64,000 nucleotides of DNA from Pseudoalteromonas sp. P1-9 (GTDB lineage: Bacteria > Pseudomonadota > Gammaproteobacteria > Enterobacterales > Alteromonadaceae), in the NCBI RefSeq assembly GCF_001399975.1, contig NZ_LKBD01000001.1, positions 62,001 to 126,000 of the forward strand, in the 5' to 3' direction. Shown piece by piece: positions 46,689 to 56,477 of the stretch. The notes beneath the pieces are model-generated. The model ran no database searches. It saw only the letters and a list, made by a program, of their open reading frames with translations, and was not told the origin of the DNA. How positions within the stretch are numbered: the stretch's first letter is position 1; each line of letters starts with the position of its first letter. The translations under genes were made by a program, and so were the position numbers.

Positions 46689-47561
46689 ATGTGCAATTTA
46701 AACCGCTTTACATATCACTGTTTTTTACCAGTTTTAATGCTTGGCATAACAACTGGTGCGAATGCTGTTGAAATTAAAGTAGGCCAAAGCCATTCAGATT
46801 TACCGCTAGATCAATCTGGCACACTGACCAGTGTAACACCCAGTGGCACGAGCTTTTCATTAGCACACGACTTTAGTGAGAGCGTGCGAGTCAGTTTAGA
46901 TTATATAAACTGGGAAGATACCCACTTTTCACGAAAAGCGAATTCATTAAAGATTGATTCACAATCTTACGCCGCAACGCTAACCTATTTCATTGAAAAC
47001 TTTGCGATATCAGGAAATTACACTTATTGGCAAAGTGACTATCGAGAATCATTTTTAGATCTTCCCTCATCACAACATAAAACATATGCCCCCAGTTACG
47101 GACTGTCCGTAGGCTATGGTATGTTTTTTGACGACTGGGTTATCGAACCGTCGTTACTTGTGCAATACAACGAATGGCGTTATCGCGATGTTATGGTTGA
47201 ACAAAATGAAATGGCGCTAACGTTACTGGATGCACTAGAAGATGAAACTGTAGTGTTAAGCGGCTTACTTTCGGCGTCAAAGATCATTGAAATTAAACCC
47301 GATACCTATTTACTTGCAGGTGGCGTTATACGCTGGAATGAACTGTTTCAAGGCGATGGTACTAAACAAACCAATAAGTTTGTCAGTTTTGCAGGCAGAA
47401 AGTCGTATCCTCACAATACTGATGATGATTACGCCGAGCTAAGTGTATTTGTTACTTACGATATCACGCCCGAGTGGATGGTTGAGCTTGATAGCAGCGT
47501 GGCATTTCTACCACATGATAATGTGTCGAGCGTAAGCTGGCGTATTGGGTATCGTTTCTAA
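46689..47561 (+). CDS. Outer-membrane beta-barrel protein of unknown ligand
   Basis: 290 residues from the ATG at 46689; an upstream in-frame start at 46647 would spoil the signal peptide. Residues 1-27 direct export. The rest is made of alternating amphipathic strands (e.g. SLAHDFSESVRVSLDYINWED; YAATLTYFIENFAISGNYTYW) and ends in GYRF, the terminal Phe signature of barrels. It resembles porin- or OmpW-like small barrels but matches no family I am sure of. It ends 4 bp into the convergent GGDEF-EAL gene. Confidence 0.75.
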   Translation: MCNLNRFTYHCFLPVLMLGITTGANAVEIKVGQSHSDLPLDQSGTLTSVTPSGTSFSLAHDFSESVRVSLDYINWEDTHFSRKANSLKIDSQSYAATLTYFIENFAISGNYTYWQSDYRESFLDLPSSQHKTYAPSYGLSVGYGMFFDDWVIEPSLLVQYNEWRYRDVMVEQNEMALTLLDALEDETVVLSGLLSASKIIEIKPDTYLLAGGVIRWNELFQGDGTKQTNKFVSFAGRKSYPHNTDDDYAELSVFVTYDITPEWMVELDSSVAFLPHDNVSSVSWRIGYRF

Positions 47562-49603
47562 ACGGACTTATTTTTAAATTCAGCCAGCCAGTTTGGAAAA
47601 GTATCTATAGGTTGTGGCTTTGCATAAAAGTAGCCTTGGCAATAATAACAGCCAAACTCAGCTAATTTATTAACCTGCCCTTGTGTCTCTACACCCTCTG
47701 CAAGTACATTTAACCCAATGCTTTTTGCGATGTTAACTACCGCTTGTACTATAGTTTGGTCACTTACATCAGTTTCAATATTATCAATAAAGCATTTATC
47801 AATTTTAATGGTATTAACGGGCATCATTTTTATGCGATGGAGTGATGAATAACCCGTGCCAAAATCATCAATGGCGATTGGAAATCCTATTAAATTGAGT
47901 TCTTTCAATATCGCTAAATGATCTGCATCTTGATTGCTAAATAATGACTCAGTGACCTCAATTTCTACTTTATTTGCTGCAACGAGTGTTTTGCTAAGTA
48001 AGTTTCTTAAACCTATAAGATAATTAGGGTTTAAAAACTGCGCTAACGATACATTAACTGCAACTGTACCATCAAAAATATTGCCCAACAGCCACTGTCT
48101 GAAATGTGTTAATGCTTGCTCCATTACCCAATCACCAATCTCACATATAAGCCCACTCTCTTCTGCAATGGGTATAAATGTGTCAGGTGAAATACTCCCT
48201 AATTCAGGGTGTTGCCAACGTAACAAACACTCAATCGCGAATACCTCATTGGTGGCACTATTCACTTGAGGCTGAAAGTAAACGGTAAGTTGGTCGCGCT
48301 TTATCGCGGTTTTTAATCCTTCCTCTAATTTATTTCGAGTAGAAAGTGCTTGTTTTATTTGATTATTAAACAATTGAATATAATCATATTGCTGCTTTTT
48401 GGCATGGTACATCGCCATTTCCGCATACGCGAGGATATCATTATGTTCTTTGCTATGTTCAGGAAATATTGCCGCACCAATATTGACGGATAACTTAATG
48501 TTTTGTGTACCGAAATAAAAAGGTTCGTCAAAATAAGCTGCGATATTTTGGCAAATTTTGTCGATATTTTGTGGCACATTTTGTTCGCTCATCAAAATCA
48601 CAAATTGATTGCCGCTGAAACGCGCCAACGTGTCTGAAAGACGGATTCGTTTTGTTAATCGCTTAGCTATTTCTTTAAGTATATGGTCGCCTGCTGCATG
48701 CCCTAGCGCATCATTCACCGTTTTAAAACGACTTACATCAAGCATAATTATGACATAAGGCACATTTTGTTTTTCGTATAACATTTGTGCAATACTTAAA
48801 CGTTGGTTAAATAATTTTAGGTTTGCTATGCCAGTAAGTTGATCATGAAATTCAAGAAATTCTTGTTGATTAGTGAGCCTTTTCGATTCAGATAAATCAT
48901 TAAAATTTGCAATGTAATGAGATGTTTTTTTACCACTCTTTAATGAATTAATGGTGAGCCATTCAGGATAGATTTCACCTGTTTTTTTCTTGTTCCATAC
49001 CTCACCAGCCCATGCGCCTTTTTTTTCAAGAGATGCCCACATTTGATCATAAAAGGAAGCTGATTGCATACCTGAACTTAACACTGCGGGTGTTTTACCG
49101 ATTACTTCATCACTCTGATAACCGGTAATATTGGTAAAAGATTGGTTTACATATTCAATGTTCCCGGAGCTATCGGTAACTAAAATGCCATCGCTCGCTT
49201 GGTTAATGATATTATTTGTTAACAGCAGTTTTGCTTCATATTCTTTTCGAACACGAATATCTCGGATAAGACCAAAAAACAACCCCTTATTATTCGGCAC
49301 CGCACTTGCCATTACTTCAACATCAACGACTGCGCCGCTTTTAGTTACGTGCTTACTCTCAAATCTAACACTGCCAAACTCAGTGATTTTAGCGATTCTA
49401 TCATTGGTATCTTGATTTGATTCAAAGAGTTCGAAGTCTTCAATGAGATGGCCAACAACTTCTTCTTTACTGTACCCTGTAAGTGATAAATATTGTTCGT
49501 TAACATCTAGGATAACACCATGCTTGTTGACCAGCCAAAAGCCGTCAAGCATCCGGTCCACCAGTAAGTTTAAACTTATATCGCCCTGTCCATAATCCTT
49601 CAC
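47558..49603 (-). CDS. PAS-PAS-GGDEF(degenerate)-EAL protein, likely phosphodiesterase
   Basis: 681 residues; the GTG start at 49603 has GGAG upstream. Two PAS domains (about 10-125 and 130-250) are followed by a GGDEF-type domain whose signature is SGNQF, so cyclase activity is unlikely, and an EAL domain with ECLLRW, DDFGTGY and KIDKCFID, in which the metal and catalytic residues look kept. Degenerate GGDEF domains can bind GTP and tune the EAL domain. The protein is cytoplasmic and probably lowers c-di-GMP. It overlaps the end of the outer-membrane protein gene by 4 bp. Confidence 0.88.
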   Translation of the reverse strand: MKDYGQGDISLNLLVDRMLDGFWLVNKHGVILDVNEQYLSLTGYSKEEVVGHLIEDFELFESNQDTNDRIAKITEFGSVRFESKHVTKSGAVVDVEVMASAVPNNKGLFFGLIRDIRVRKEYEAKLLLTNNIINQASDGILVTDSSGNIEYVNQSFTNITGYQSDEVIGKTPAVLSSGMQSASFYDQMWASLEKKGAWAGEVWNKKKTGEIYPEWLTINSLKSGKKTSHYIANFNDLSESKRLTNQQEFLEFHDQLTGIANLKLFNQRLSIAQMLYEKQNVPYVIIMLDVSRFKTVNDALGHAAGDHILKEIAKRLTKRIRLSDTLARFSGNQFVILMSEQNVPQNIDKICQNIAAYFDEPFYFGTQNIKLSVNIGAAIFPEHSKEHNDILAYAEMAMYHAKKQQYDYIQLFNNQIKQALSTRNKLEEGLKTAIKRDQLTVYFQPQVNSATNEVFAIECLLRWQHPELGSISPDTFIPIAEESGLICEIGDWVMEQALTHFRQWLLGNIFDGTVAVNVSLAQFLNPNYLIGLRNLLSKTLVAANKVEIEVTESLFSNQDADHLAILKELNLIGFPIAIDDFGTGYSSLHRIKMMPVNTIKIDKCFIDNIETDVSDQTIVQAVVNIAKSIGLNVLAEGVETQGQVNKLAEFGCYYCQGYFYAKPQPIDTFPNWLAEFKNKSV

Positions 49604-49976
49604 AGTGCCATTAACTCCATAAACTTAATATAGCTGTTGTTACTTTGTGCCACTAGCATTAAAAAGCTTTCTTTTAATTTACTCTTTTAAGTAAAAGATC
49701 GCCCTGTTAGCGCAAAGCCTAGTTATTGTCTCAATAAATAATATGAAGATTTAAAAAAAACATGTAGAAATAATAGACTATGAGCAAAAAATTTAAAGCT
49801 GAAACAGCAATATAAATAAAGGAAATACCAAAAATAAAAAATATATATGTGTTTTATAACCAACAAGCTTACTGACTTGCAATAATTGTTAATCTTGCGT
49901 TGCTACTAGCTGTTTTAATCCTTACTTGTTAGAATCATGCAACTAAATTTCCTGCGAGAATAGAGAGTGAATTAAG
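49604..49976. other. Divergent promoter region
   Basis: 373 bp of strongly AT-rich DNA between the GGDEF-EAL gene (minus) and the YebC-family gene (plus). No ORF, hairpin of note or repeat is seen. Confidence 0.5.
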
Positions 49977-50699
49977 ATGGGAAGAGCGTTTGAAGTTCGC
50001 AAGAACGCGATGGCTAAAACAGCAGCCGCAAAAACAAAAGTAAACTCTAAATACGGTAAAGAGATCTATGTAGCGGCTAAAAACGGCGGCGCAGAGCTAG
50101 ATACTAACTTGTCGTTAAAACGCCTTATCGAAAAAGCAAAGAAAGACCAAGTACCTGCACACGTAATCGACAAAGCGATTGAAAAAGCAAAAGGCGGCGC
50201 TGGCGAAGATTACCAACCAGCACGCTACGAAGGCTTTGGTCCAGGTAACTGCATGGTTATTATCGATTGTTTAACGGATAACCCAAACCGTACCATTAAA
50301 GATGTACGTTTAGCATTTACTAAAACTAACTCAAAAATTGGTAGCCCAGGTACAGCTGCACACAGCTTTGATCACCAAGCTGTATTTGCATTTGCAGGCG
50401 ACAACGACGAAGAAGTGCTAGAAGCACTAATGATGGCAGACGTTGACGTAACTGATGTTGAAGTTGAAGATGGCATCGTTTCAGTATTTGCACCACACAC
50501 TGAGTTCTATAACGTTAAAACTGCTCTGGCAGAAGCATTTCCAGATGTGAAACTAGATGTTGAAGAAATCACTTTCGTACCACAAACAAGTGTGGATATT
50601 GAAGGCGATGATATTCCGCTTTTCCAAAAGTTTATGGATATGCTTAACGATAGCGATGATGTTCAAAACATCTACCACAACGCAATCGTGCAAGACTAA
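49977..50699 (+). CDS. YebC/PmpR-family protein (YeeN-like)
   Basis: 240 residues, close to Escherichia coli YeeN in start ([14 protein letters not shown] against MGRKWAN) and length. Features are the N-terminal helical arm, [21 protein letters not shown] in the middle, and the C-terminal DDVQNIYHN. YebC-family proteins have been called transcription regulators and, more recently, linked to translation of difficult sequences; either role is possible. It is cytoplasmic. The terminator at 50712 follows. Confidence 0.88.
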   Translation: MGRAFEVRKNAMAKTAAAKTKVNSKYGKEIYVAAKNGGAELDTNLSLKRLIEKAKKDQVPAHVIDKAIEKAKGGAGEDYQPARYEGFGPGNCMVIIDCLTDNPNRTIKDVRLAFTKTNSKIGSPGTAAHSFDHQAVFAFAGDNDEEVLEALMMADVDVTDVEVEDGIVSVFAPHTEFYNVKTALAEAFPDVKLDVEEITFVPQTSVDIEGDDIPLFQKFMDMLNDSDDVQNIYHNAIVQD

Positions 50700-50711
50700 T
50701 CAAAATTATAT

Positions 50712-50740
50712 AAAAAGGCCTGATTTTTCAGGCCTTTTTT
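50712..50740. terminator. Intrinsic terminator, usable by both convergent genes
   Basis: AAAAAGGCCTGA (50712-50723) pairs with TCAGGCCTTTTT (50728-50739), separated by 4 T, and a T-run follows. It sits between the YebC-family gene (plus) and glcB (minus). Confidence 0.88.
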
Positions 50741-50766
50741 GTACTAAACTTGATAAATCAGCACAT

Positions 50767-52935
50767 TTAATTCGCCGCCTTAAACTCTAAACGACGGCGG
50801 TGTAACACAGGCTCTGTATAACCGTTCGGTTGTTTTGTACCTGATAATACTAGCTCTAGTGCCGCTTGAAACGCCACGCTCTGCGCGTAATTATCTGACA
50901 TATTACGGTAATTAGCGTCGCCTTCATTTTGTTTATCAACCACTTTGGCCATTGCTTCTAGGGTGTCAATTACTTGTTTCTCGCTGCAAACACCATGGCA
51001 TAACCAGTTAGTCATATGCTGTGATGAAATACGCAATGTGGCTCTGTCTTCCATCAAGCCCACATTATTAATGTCAGGCACTTTAGAGCAACCTACTCCC
51101 TGCTCAACCCAACGTACCATATAGCCTAAAATGCCTTGTGCATTGTTGTTCAGCTCATTTTGAATCGCATCAGAGGTCATTGATTTTGGCTCTGGATGCA
51201 GTGGCGGGCACAAAATATCATCCACATTAGCGGCAACGCGCTGTTTAATTTCTTGTTGTAAGCTAAATACATCCTGTTGATGATAATGCATCGCATGTAA
51301 GGTTGCGGCCGTTGGCGATGGCACCCACGCCGTATTTGCGCCACTTTGCACATGCGCAGTTTTTTGTACGAGCATTTGCGCCATTTCATCTGGCATTGGC
51401 CACATACCTTTACCAATTTGTGCTTTACCGCTTAAGCCACATGCTAAGCCTACATCCACATTGTTGTTTTCATACGCACCAATCCACTTTTGCGCTTTAA
51501 TTGCATCTTTTGGCAACATTGGTCCCGCGAGCATACTAGTATGAATTTCATCGCCTGTTCTGTCTAAGAAACCAGTGTTGATAAAGATAACGCGCTCTTT
51601 CGCCTCAGCGATACACGCAGCGAGGTTAACCGAAGTACGACGCTCTTCATCCATAATACCCATTTTTAAGGTATTCTCTGGCAAGTTAAGTAAGTTTTCT
51701 ACCTTACAAAATAACGTATTCGCATAAGCCACTTCTTCAGGACCATGCATTTTCGGTTTTACAATATTGATGCTATTAGCTCGGCTATTTTTGCGGGTGC
51801 TTTTGCCTTTTAAATCATGCAATGCTATCAATGATGTAATAACCGCATCCATAATGCCTTCAAATACTTCATCGCCATTTTTATCGAGAATCGCAGGATT
51901 TGTCATTAAGTGACCAACATTGCGTACTAGCATTAAGCTACGACCTTTTAGCTGTTGCTCATCGCCACTTAAATCTGTGTAGGTTAAATCTGGGTTAAGC
52001 GCACGCGTAAGTGTTTTACCACCTTTTTCAAACTCAACCGATAAATCGCCTTTGTTTAAACCAAGCCAATTGCTGTATACACCTACTTTATCTTCTGCAT
52101 CAACCGCCGCAACAGAGTCTTCGCAATCCATAATAGTGGTTAATGCCGACTCAAGCACAATATCTTTTATATGCGCGCTATCTTGTTTGCCAATTTGATG
52201 GTTTTCATCAAACTGAATCATAATGTGCAGCCCATTATTTTTAAGAATCAATTCTGTAGGTTGCTGCTTAGTACCGTTATAGCCCACCAACTGCTCTGGT
52301 GATTGCAATGCGCTTTGGCTTACATTGTTTAACGTGACAATCAGCTTGCCATCAACAATCGCGTAATCACTGGCATCTTTGTGCGAACCATATGTTAGTG
52401 GCAATGCTTGGTCTAAAAACTCACGGCCAAAATCAATTACCGCATTACCACGTACGGGGTTGTACTCGCGTCCGGCTTCACGGCCATTGTCGTACGAGAT
52501 AGCATCGGTGCCATATAACGCATCATACAATGACCCCCAGCGGGCATTCGCTGCATTTAGCGCAAAGCGCGCGTTGCTTACCGGCACAACTAGCTGCGGG
52601 CCTGCCATTGTGGCAATTTCAGGCTCAACGCTTTCAGTTACCACTGTGACATCGCTTGGTGCTGGTTTTAAATAGCCAATTTGCTGTAGAAATTGTTTGT
52701 AATGGTCAAATTCAAAGTTTGAATGCGCTTGATGATATTGATCGATTTGCACTTGCAGATCATCACGTTTCACTAACAGTGCGCGGTTAATCGGTGTCAT
52801 TTCAGACACGATTTTTGAGAAGCCTTGCCAAAAGTGCTCCACGTCAATGCCCGTACCTGGAATAACTTGATGGTTAATAAATGCGTATAAGCTGGGATCA
52901 ACAGCTAACCCTGCATGGTGAATACGTGTTGTCAT
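50767..52935 (-). CDS. glcB: Malate synthase G
   Basis: 722 residues from the ATG at 52935, with AGGTGAG upstream; the in-frame start at 52962 only adds nine residues. The length matches malate synthase G, and the order of segments ([15 protein letters not shown] for the metal-binding Glu/Asp region, [27 protein letters not shown]) is that of the G isoform with its extra domain. It condenses glyoxylate with acetyl-CoA to malate in the glyoxylate shunt. It is divergent from aceA, the enzyme that supplies glyoxylate, with 253 bp between. Confidence 0.96.
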   Translation of the reverse strand: MTTRIHHAGLAVDPSLYAFINHQVIPGTGIDVEHFWQGFSKIVSEMTPINRALLVKRDDLQVQIDQYHQAHSNFEFDHYKQFLQQIGYLKPAPSDVTVVTESVEPEIATMAGPQLVVPVSNARFALNAANARWGSLYDALYGTDAISYDNGREAGREYNPVRGNAVIDFGREFLDQALPLTYGSHKDASDYAIVDGKLIVTLNNVSQSALQSPEQLVGYNGTKQQPTELILKNNGLHIMIQFDENHQIGKQDSAHIKDIVLESALTTIMDCEDSVAAVDAEDKVGVYSNWLGLNKGDLSVEFEKGGKTLTRALNPDLTYTDLSGDEQQLKGRSLMLVRNVGHLMTNPAILDKNGDEVFEGIMDAVITSLIALHDLKGKSTRKNSRANSINIVKPKMHGPEEVAYANTLFCKVENLLNLPENTLKMGIMDEERRTSVNLAACIAEAKERVIFINTGFLDRTGDEIHTSMLAGPMLPKDAIKAQKWIGAYENNNVDVGLACGLSGKAQIGKGMWPMPDEMAQMLVQKTAHVQSGANTAWVPSPTAATLHAMHYHQQDVFSLQQEIKQRVAANVDDILCPPLHPEPKSMTSDAIQNELNNNAQGILGYMVRWVEQGVGCSKVPDINNVGLMEDRATLRISSQHMTNWLCHGVCSEKQVIDTLEAMAKVVDKQNEGDANYRNMSDNYAQSVAFQAALELVLSGTKQPNGYTEPVLHRRRLEFKAAN

Positions 52936-53188
52936 AAATTTTCTCACCTTGAAGTGGCACACAATTGTATGCGTTTAAATAATTTGGTTATTTGATTCTA
53001 TCTAAGTTACACAAGAAAGCTTGCTTTTGGCATTCATTAAAAAAATACTCATGATAAAAACTATAAATTTTATAAATCATCCTGTTTCAGCCTAACTTAA
53101 ATGTAAAGGCGCTACCCGTTCAATGTTGTTGCTCAAAAAGGTAATAACACCAGCGCCATCTAATCAACAAGATGAAGGACTTAACACG
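52936..53188. promoter_or_regulatory. Divergent glcB/aceA promoter region
   Basis: The 253 bp hold the promoters of both glyoxylate-shunt genes. Control by one regulator is plausible from the layout, but I recognised no operator for FadR, IclR or RamB-type factors. Confidence 0.5.
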
Positions 53189-54796
53189 ATGGCTAAACAA
53201 TTAACTTACCAACAAGAAATCGACCGCATTGCAACGTTAAAAGAAGTAGGCGAGAAGAAATGGCAAAATATTAACCCTGAGTCAGCAGCGCGTATGCGTT
53301 TGCAAAACCGCTTCCAAAACGGCTTAGAAATTGCGCGTTACACTGCTGATATTATGCGTAAAGATATGGAAGCATACGACCAAGACCCATCTCAATATAC
53401 GCAATCACTTGGCTGTTGGCATGGTTTTATCGGTCAGCAAAAAATGATTTCAATTAAAAAGCATTTCCAAAATAATACTGACCGTCGTTACCTTTACCTT
53501 TCAGGTTGGATGGTGGCAGCACTACGCTCTGAATTTGGTCCTCTTCCAGACCAATCAATGCATGAAAAAACATCGGTTGCTGCATTAATCGAAGAACTTT
53601 ACACCTTCCTACGTCAGGCTGACGCCCGCGAACTAGGCGGTTATTTCCGTGAACTTGATGCAGCGCGTAAAGCAGGAAACAGTGCAGAAGAAGAGACAAT
53701 CCTAGCTAAAATTAACGACCATAAAACACACGTTGTACCAATTATTGCTGATATCGATGCCGGTTTTGGTAACGAGGAAGCAACTTACCTACTTGCTAAG
53801 AAAATGATTGAAGCAGGTGCTTGTTGTATCCAGATTGAAAACCAAGTATCGGATGAAAAACAATGTGGTCACCAAGATGGTAAAGTGACTGTGCCACACG
53901 AAGATTTCTTAGCAAAAATCAATGCTGTTCGTTATGCATTCCTTGAACTTGGTGTAGATAACGGCGTTATCGTAGCGCGTACCGATTCACTTGGTGCTGG
54001 TCTAACTAAACAAATCGCAGTAAGCAATGAGCCTGGTGATTTAGGCGACCAATACAACGCGTTCTTAGACGTAGAAGAAATTGAATCTACGGATATCAAA
54101 AACGGTGATGTTATTTTAAACCGCAACGGTAAGCTTGTTCGTCCTAAGCGTTTACCAAGTAACTTGTTCCAATTCCGCCCTGGTACGGGGGAAGAGCGTT
54201 GTGTGCTTGACTGTATTACTTCATTACAAAATGGTGCTGACTTACTTTGGATTGAAACGGAAAAGCCGCATGTAGGCCAAATTGGCGCGATGGTAAATGA
54301 AATTCGTAAAGTTGTGCCAAACGCAAAACTTGTTTACAACAACTCTCCATCATTTAACTGGACTCTGAACTTCCGTCAGCAAGTTTTCGATATCATGGTT
54401 GAAGAAGGTAAAGACGTATCTCAATACAACCGTGATCAGCTAATGAGCGTGGAATACGATAACACTGAACTTGCAGCACTAGCTGATGAAAAGATCCGTA
54501 CTTTCCAAGCTGATGCAGCCCGTGAAGCTGGCATTTTCCACCACTTAATTACACTGCCTACTTACCACACTGCAGCGTTATCTACCGATAACCTTGCAAA
54601 AGAGTACTTTGGTGAGCAAGGTATGCTGGGTTATGTTAAGAACGTACAACGTCAAGAAATTCGCCAAGGCATTGCGTGTGTTAAGCACCAAAACATGGCA
54701 GGTTCTGACATGGGTGACGACCACAAAGAGTACTTCTCTGGAGATGCGGCCCTAAAAGCTGCAGGTGAAGACAACACCATGAACCAGTTCTCTTAA
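53189..54796 (+). CDS. aceA: Isocitrate lyase
   Basis: 535 residues from the ATG at 53189, which has GAAGGA upstream; the in-frame frame from 53123 is not conserved. The catalytic Cys226 lies in KQCGH, the variant of the KKCGH motif found in the long isocitrate lyases of Acinetobacter and Pseudomonas. It splits isocitrate into succinate and glyoxylate, the entry to the glyoxylate shunt, and pairs with divergent glcB. A terminator is at 54817. Confidence 0.96.
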   Translation: MAKQLTYQQEIDRIATLKEVGEKKWQNINPESAARMRLQNRFQNGLEIARYTADIMRKDMEAYDQDPSQYTQSLGCWHGFIGQQKMISIKKHFQNNTDRRYLYLSGWMVAALRSEFGPLPDQSMHEKTSVAALIEELYTFLRQADARELGGYFRELDAARKAGNSAEEETILAKINDHKTHVVPIIADIDAGFGNEEATYLLAKKMIEAGACCIQIENQVSDEKQCGHQDGKVTVPHEDFLAKINAVRYAFLELGVDNGVIVARTDSLGAGLTKQIAVSNEPGDLGDQYNAFLDVEEIESTDIKNGDVILNRNGKLVRPKRLPSNLFQFRPGTGEERCVLDCITSLQNGADLLWIETEKPHVGQIGAMVNEIRKVVPNAKLVYNNSPSFNWTLNFRQQVFDIMVEEGKDVSQYNRDQLMSVEYDNTELAALADEKIRTFQADAAREAGIFHHLITLPTYHTAALSTDNLAKEYFGEQGMLGYVKNVQRQEIRQGIACVKHQNMAGSDMGDDHKEYFSGDAALKAAGEDNTMNQFS

Positions 54797-54816
54797 TACT
54801 GTTTAGCCAGTAAATC

Positions 54817-54841
54817 AGCTAGGTACTTGCCTAGCTTTTTT
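54817..54841 (+). terminator. Intrinsic terminator of aceA
   Basis: AGCTAGG (54817-54823) pairs with CCTAGCT (54830-54836), followed by six T in all, 21 bp after the stop codon. Confidence 0.85.
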
Positions 54842-54850
54842 ACCATTATT

Positions 54851-55011
54851 ATACCAATTCGGTTAAGTATTTGAGCAGGTTTAGCACTGGATAAATAAAA
54901 TGCTACAAAGGCGCAGCTTTCTTATAGTGTGATGCTACTTCGATAAGCCCCAGCGCATGTAACATGATAGTTAGCCGGTTAGACTGATTAGTTATTTAAG
55001 CGAATTGATAT
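54851..55011. repeat. MITE-like palindromic repeat, fuller copy
   Basis: A 161-bp segment with ends ATACCAATTCGGTTAA and, reverse-complemented, ATATCAATTCGCTTAA: 14 of 16 matching. Related copies lie at 63359 (similar length) and 26212 (shortened). It has no gene. The terminal inverted repeats and intergenic placement suggest a non-autonomous mobile element or a structural repeat family. Confidence 0.6.
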
Positions 55012-55033
55012 TATGTATCCCTAACTGTGATCC

Positions 55034-55055
55034 AAAGGCCTGACGGCCTTTTTTT
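55034..55055 (+). terminator. Terminator-like hairpin
   Basis: AAAGGCC (55034-55040) pairs with GGCCTTT (55045-55051) around TGAC, with a T-run after. It lies just past the MITE-like repeat and 238 bp after aceA, so it may be a second stop for read-through. Confidence 0.7.
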
Positions 55056-55082
55056 GTTTTAATAAATAATAACTTTGAGATA

Positions 55083-55642
55083 GAGATCATATTTTTACTA
55101 AGTATCAAGATTGCCGCTAAAAAAACAGATCGAGATTTTACTAGCGATTTAAAACCACGCTCATTTGTAAAATCAAAGTTAACAACTGATTACTTTTAAC
55201 CCTAACACACCCTTAAAGTACCGCTACCACCTCGTTTTCACAGCCAAAACCAAATAATAGAGATCAAAATTTTACTAACTGTTGATTTTAGAGATCATAT
55301 TTTTACTAGGTTGCGGCGCATTTGGGATCATTATTTTACTAGCTGATGAGTAAATTAATGATCAAATACCTTAATAGATCAGTTTTTTACTAACTAAAAT
55401 CAATAAAACGACATTTTTGTGTTTTTAGAGATCATAATTTTACTAACTAAACGCTATTTTTAATTAAAAGTCGGCTCTGAGATCAAAATTTTACTAACAA
55501 AAACGGACTTGCTTAATATTTTTCTGGCTTAGCTTAGTAAAAATATGATCTCTGTATTCAAATCTAAGAAATAAATACGGTAAATATGCCCGAGTACGTT
55601 TAAAAATAAGGGGGAACGCAAGTAAGTTAGTAAAATTTTGGT
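55083..55642. repeat. Array of ~11 GATC-centred repeats in a convergent intergenic region
   Basis: The consensus is GAGATCAWWATTTTACTAAC. Forward copies have GATC at 55085, 55128, 55262, 55293, 55326, 55377, 55430 and 55481; reverse copies have it at 55360 and 55547; a last reverse copy at 55625-55642 has lost the GATC. Spacings between forward copies (43, 134, 31, 33, 51, 53, 51 bp) are near multiples of 10.5 bp. aceA ends on one side and the 214-residue gene on the other, so no start codon is nearby. Every complete copy carries a Dam site. Iterons or a protein-binding array are the obvious models. Confidence 0.8.
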
Positions 55643-55715
55643 TTGTAACGGTCTGGTACAGTATGTATAGAAAAATGAAGGGGAATAGTTTATCAATCAA
55701 GTACAACTAGGTTAT

Positions 55716-56360
55716 TTAACCTAGCTGTACAATCTTTTGTTTTGCATCTGCGATGATAGTTGCATTATCAGTTACTGAGGCTTTATTTAGATTTGCTTTA
55801 ACACGCGCTATTTTTAACTCATCGGCACACTGCTGCGGCTTATTAGAGAGCTTAGCTAAACGCTCTTTAACTTCATCAACTTTATTGTCGCGTTTATTTT
55901 GGGAAAGTGCTGCGATTTTATCTTTTACCGCTTTTGCTTTATCTCTTTCGCCCATTAATACATCAAGCACACCCTCGCGCTGCATTTTTTCAACTAACGC
56001 TTGTGGCGGTAAATGTAGCATCGGCATCAAGCTTTGCAAAAACGCTCTCAGCTCAACTTGCTCAGATAATGAGAAGTCTGAAAATGTTTTTAGTAGCTTG
56101 TGTTTATCAAGAAACAATTCGGTCAAATGTGAACTTAGCACTGTGCTATTAATTGTGGTTAAATCCACTTTTTTTGATGCTGAAGGCTTATCAGGTAGGT
56201 CAATTCCCAATACTTGCATCTCGGCTAATAGCTCAGCTGATGGCAGTGATAACGTCTCAAGTGCATAATCAATATTGTGTTTAACTTTAAGCGCTTCCAT
56301 CGGTGCAAACGCCAGAAAAACTTGCGATAAACTCGCTTTATCCATTAATAAATTGTACAC
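55716..56360 (-). CDS. Helical cytoplasmic protein of unknown function
   Basis: 214 residues from a GTG at 56360 with AGGGAGGG 8 bp upstream; an internal ATG at 56345 is the alternative. No signal or membrane segment. The second half (residues 135-214) is rich in Lys, Ala, Glu and Asp and reads as a coiled coil. I recognise no domain, and nothing shows it is a replication initiator. It ends at the edge of the GATC-repeat array. A 12-bp perfect inverted repeat lies before it (56388-56442). Confidence 0.65.
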   Translation of the reverse strand: MYNLLMDKASLSQVFLAFAPMEALKVKHNIDYALETLSLPSAELLAEMQVLGIDLPDKPSASKKVDLTTINSTVLSSHLTELFLDKHKLLKTFSDFSLSEQVELRAFLQSLMPMLHLPPQALVEKMQREGVLDVLMGERDKAKAVKDKIAALSQNKRDNKVDEVKERLAKLSNKPQQCADELKIARVKANLNKASVTDNATIIADAKQKIVQLG

Positions 56361-56387
56361 AATAAGCCCTCCCTAATCAGATAAGGC

Positions 56388-56442
56388 ACTGAGTTTAGTC
56401 AACAAACATGACAAATATATGACTAGGTTAACTAAACTCAGT
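56388..56442. promoter_or_regulatory. Perfect 12-bp inverted repeat between two minus-strand genes
   Basis: ACTGAGTTTAGT (56388-56399) and ACTAAACTCAGT (56431-56442) are exact reverse complements separated by 31 bp; the match extends by four bases with one mismatch. It lies after the stop of the phosphate-binding-like gene and before the start of the 214-residue gene. It could be an operator, a terminator without T-run, or an attenuator. Confidence 0.5.
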
Positions 56443-56477
56443 ATTAAGTGTGATTTATGAGGCTACTTTAATTTGTA

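Noticed and set aside
55083..55642. CRISPR array
   Set aside because: The repeats are short, vary in sequence, occur in both orientations and the intervals are not unique spacers of constant length; no cas genes are nearby.
55494..55706. 70-codon minus-strand frame inside the GATC array
   Set aside because: Hydrophobic and Phe/Leu-rich because of the AT-rich repeats; it is the reverse reading of repeat DNA with no ribosome binding site.
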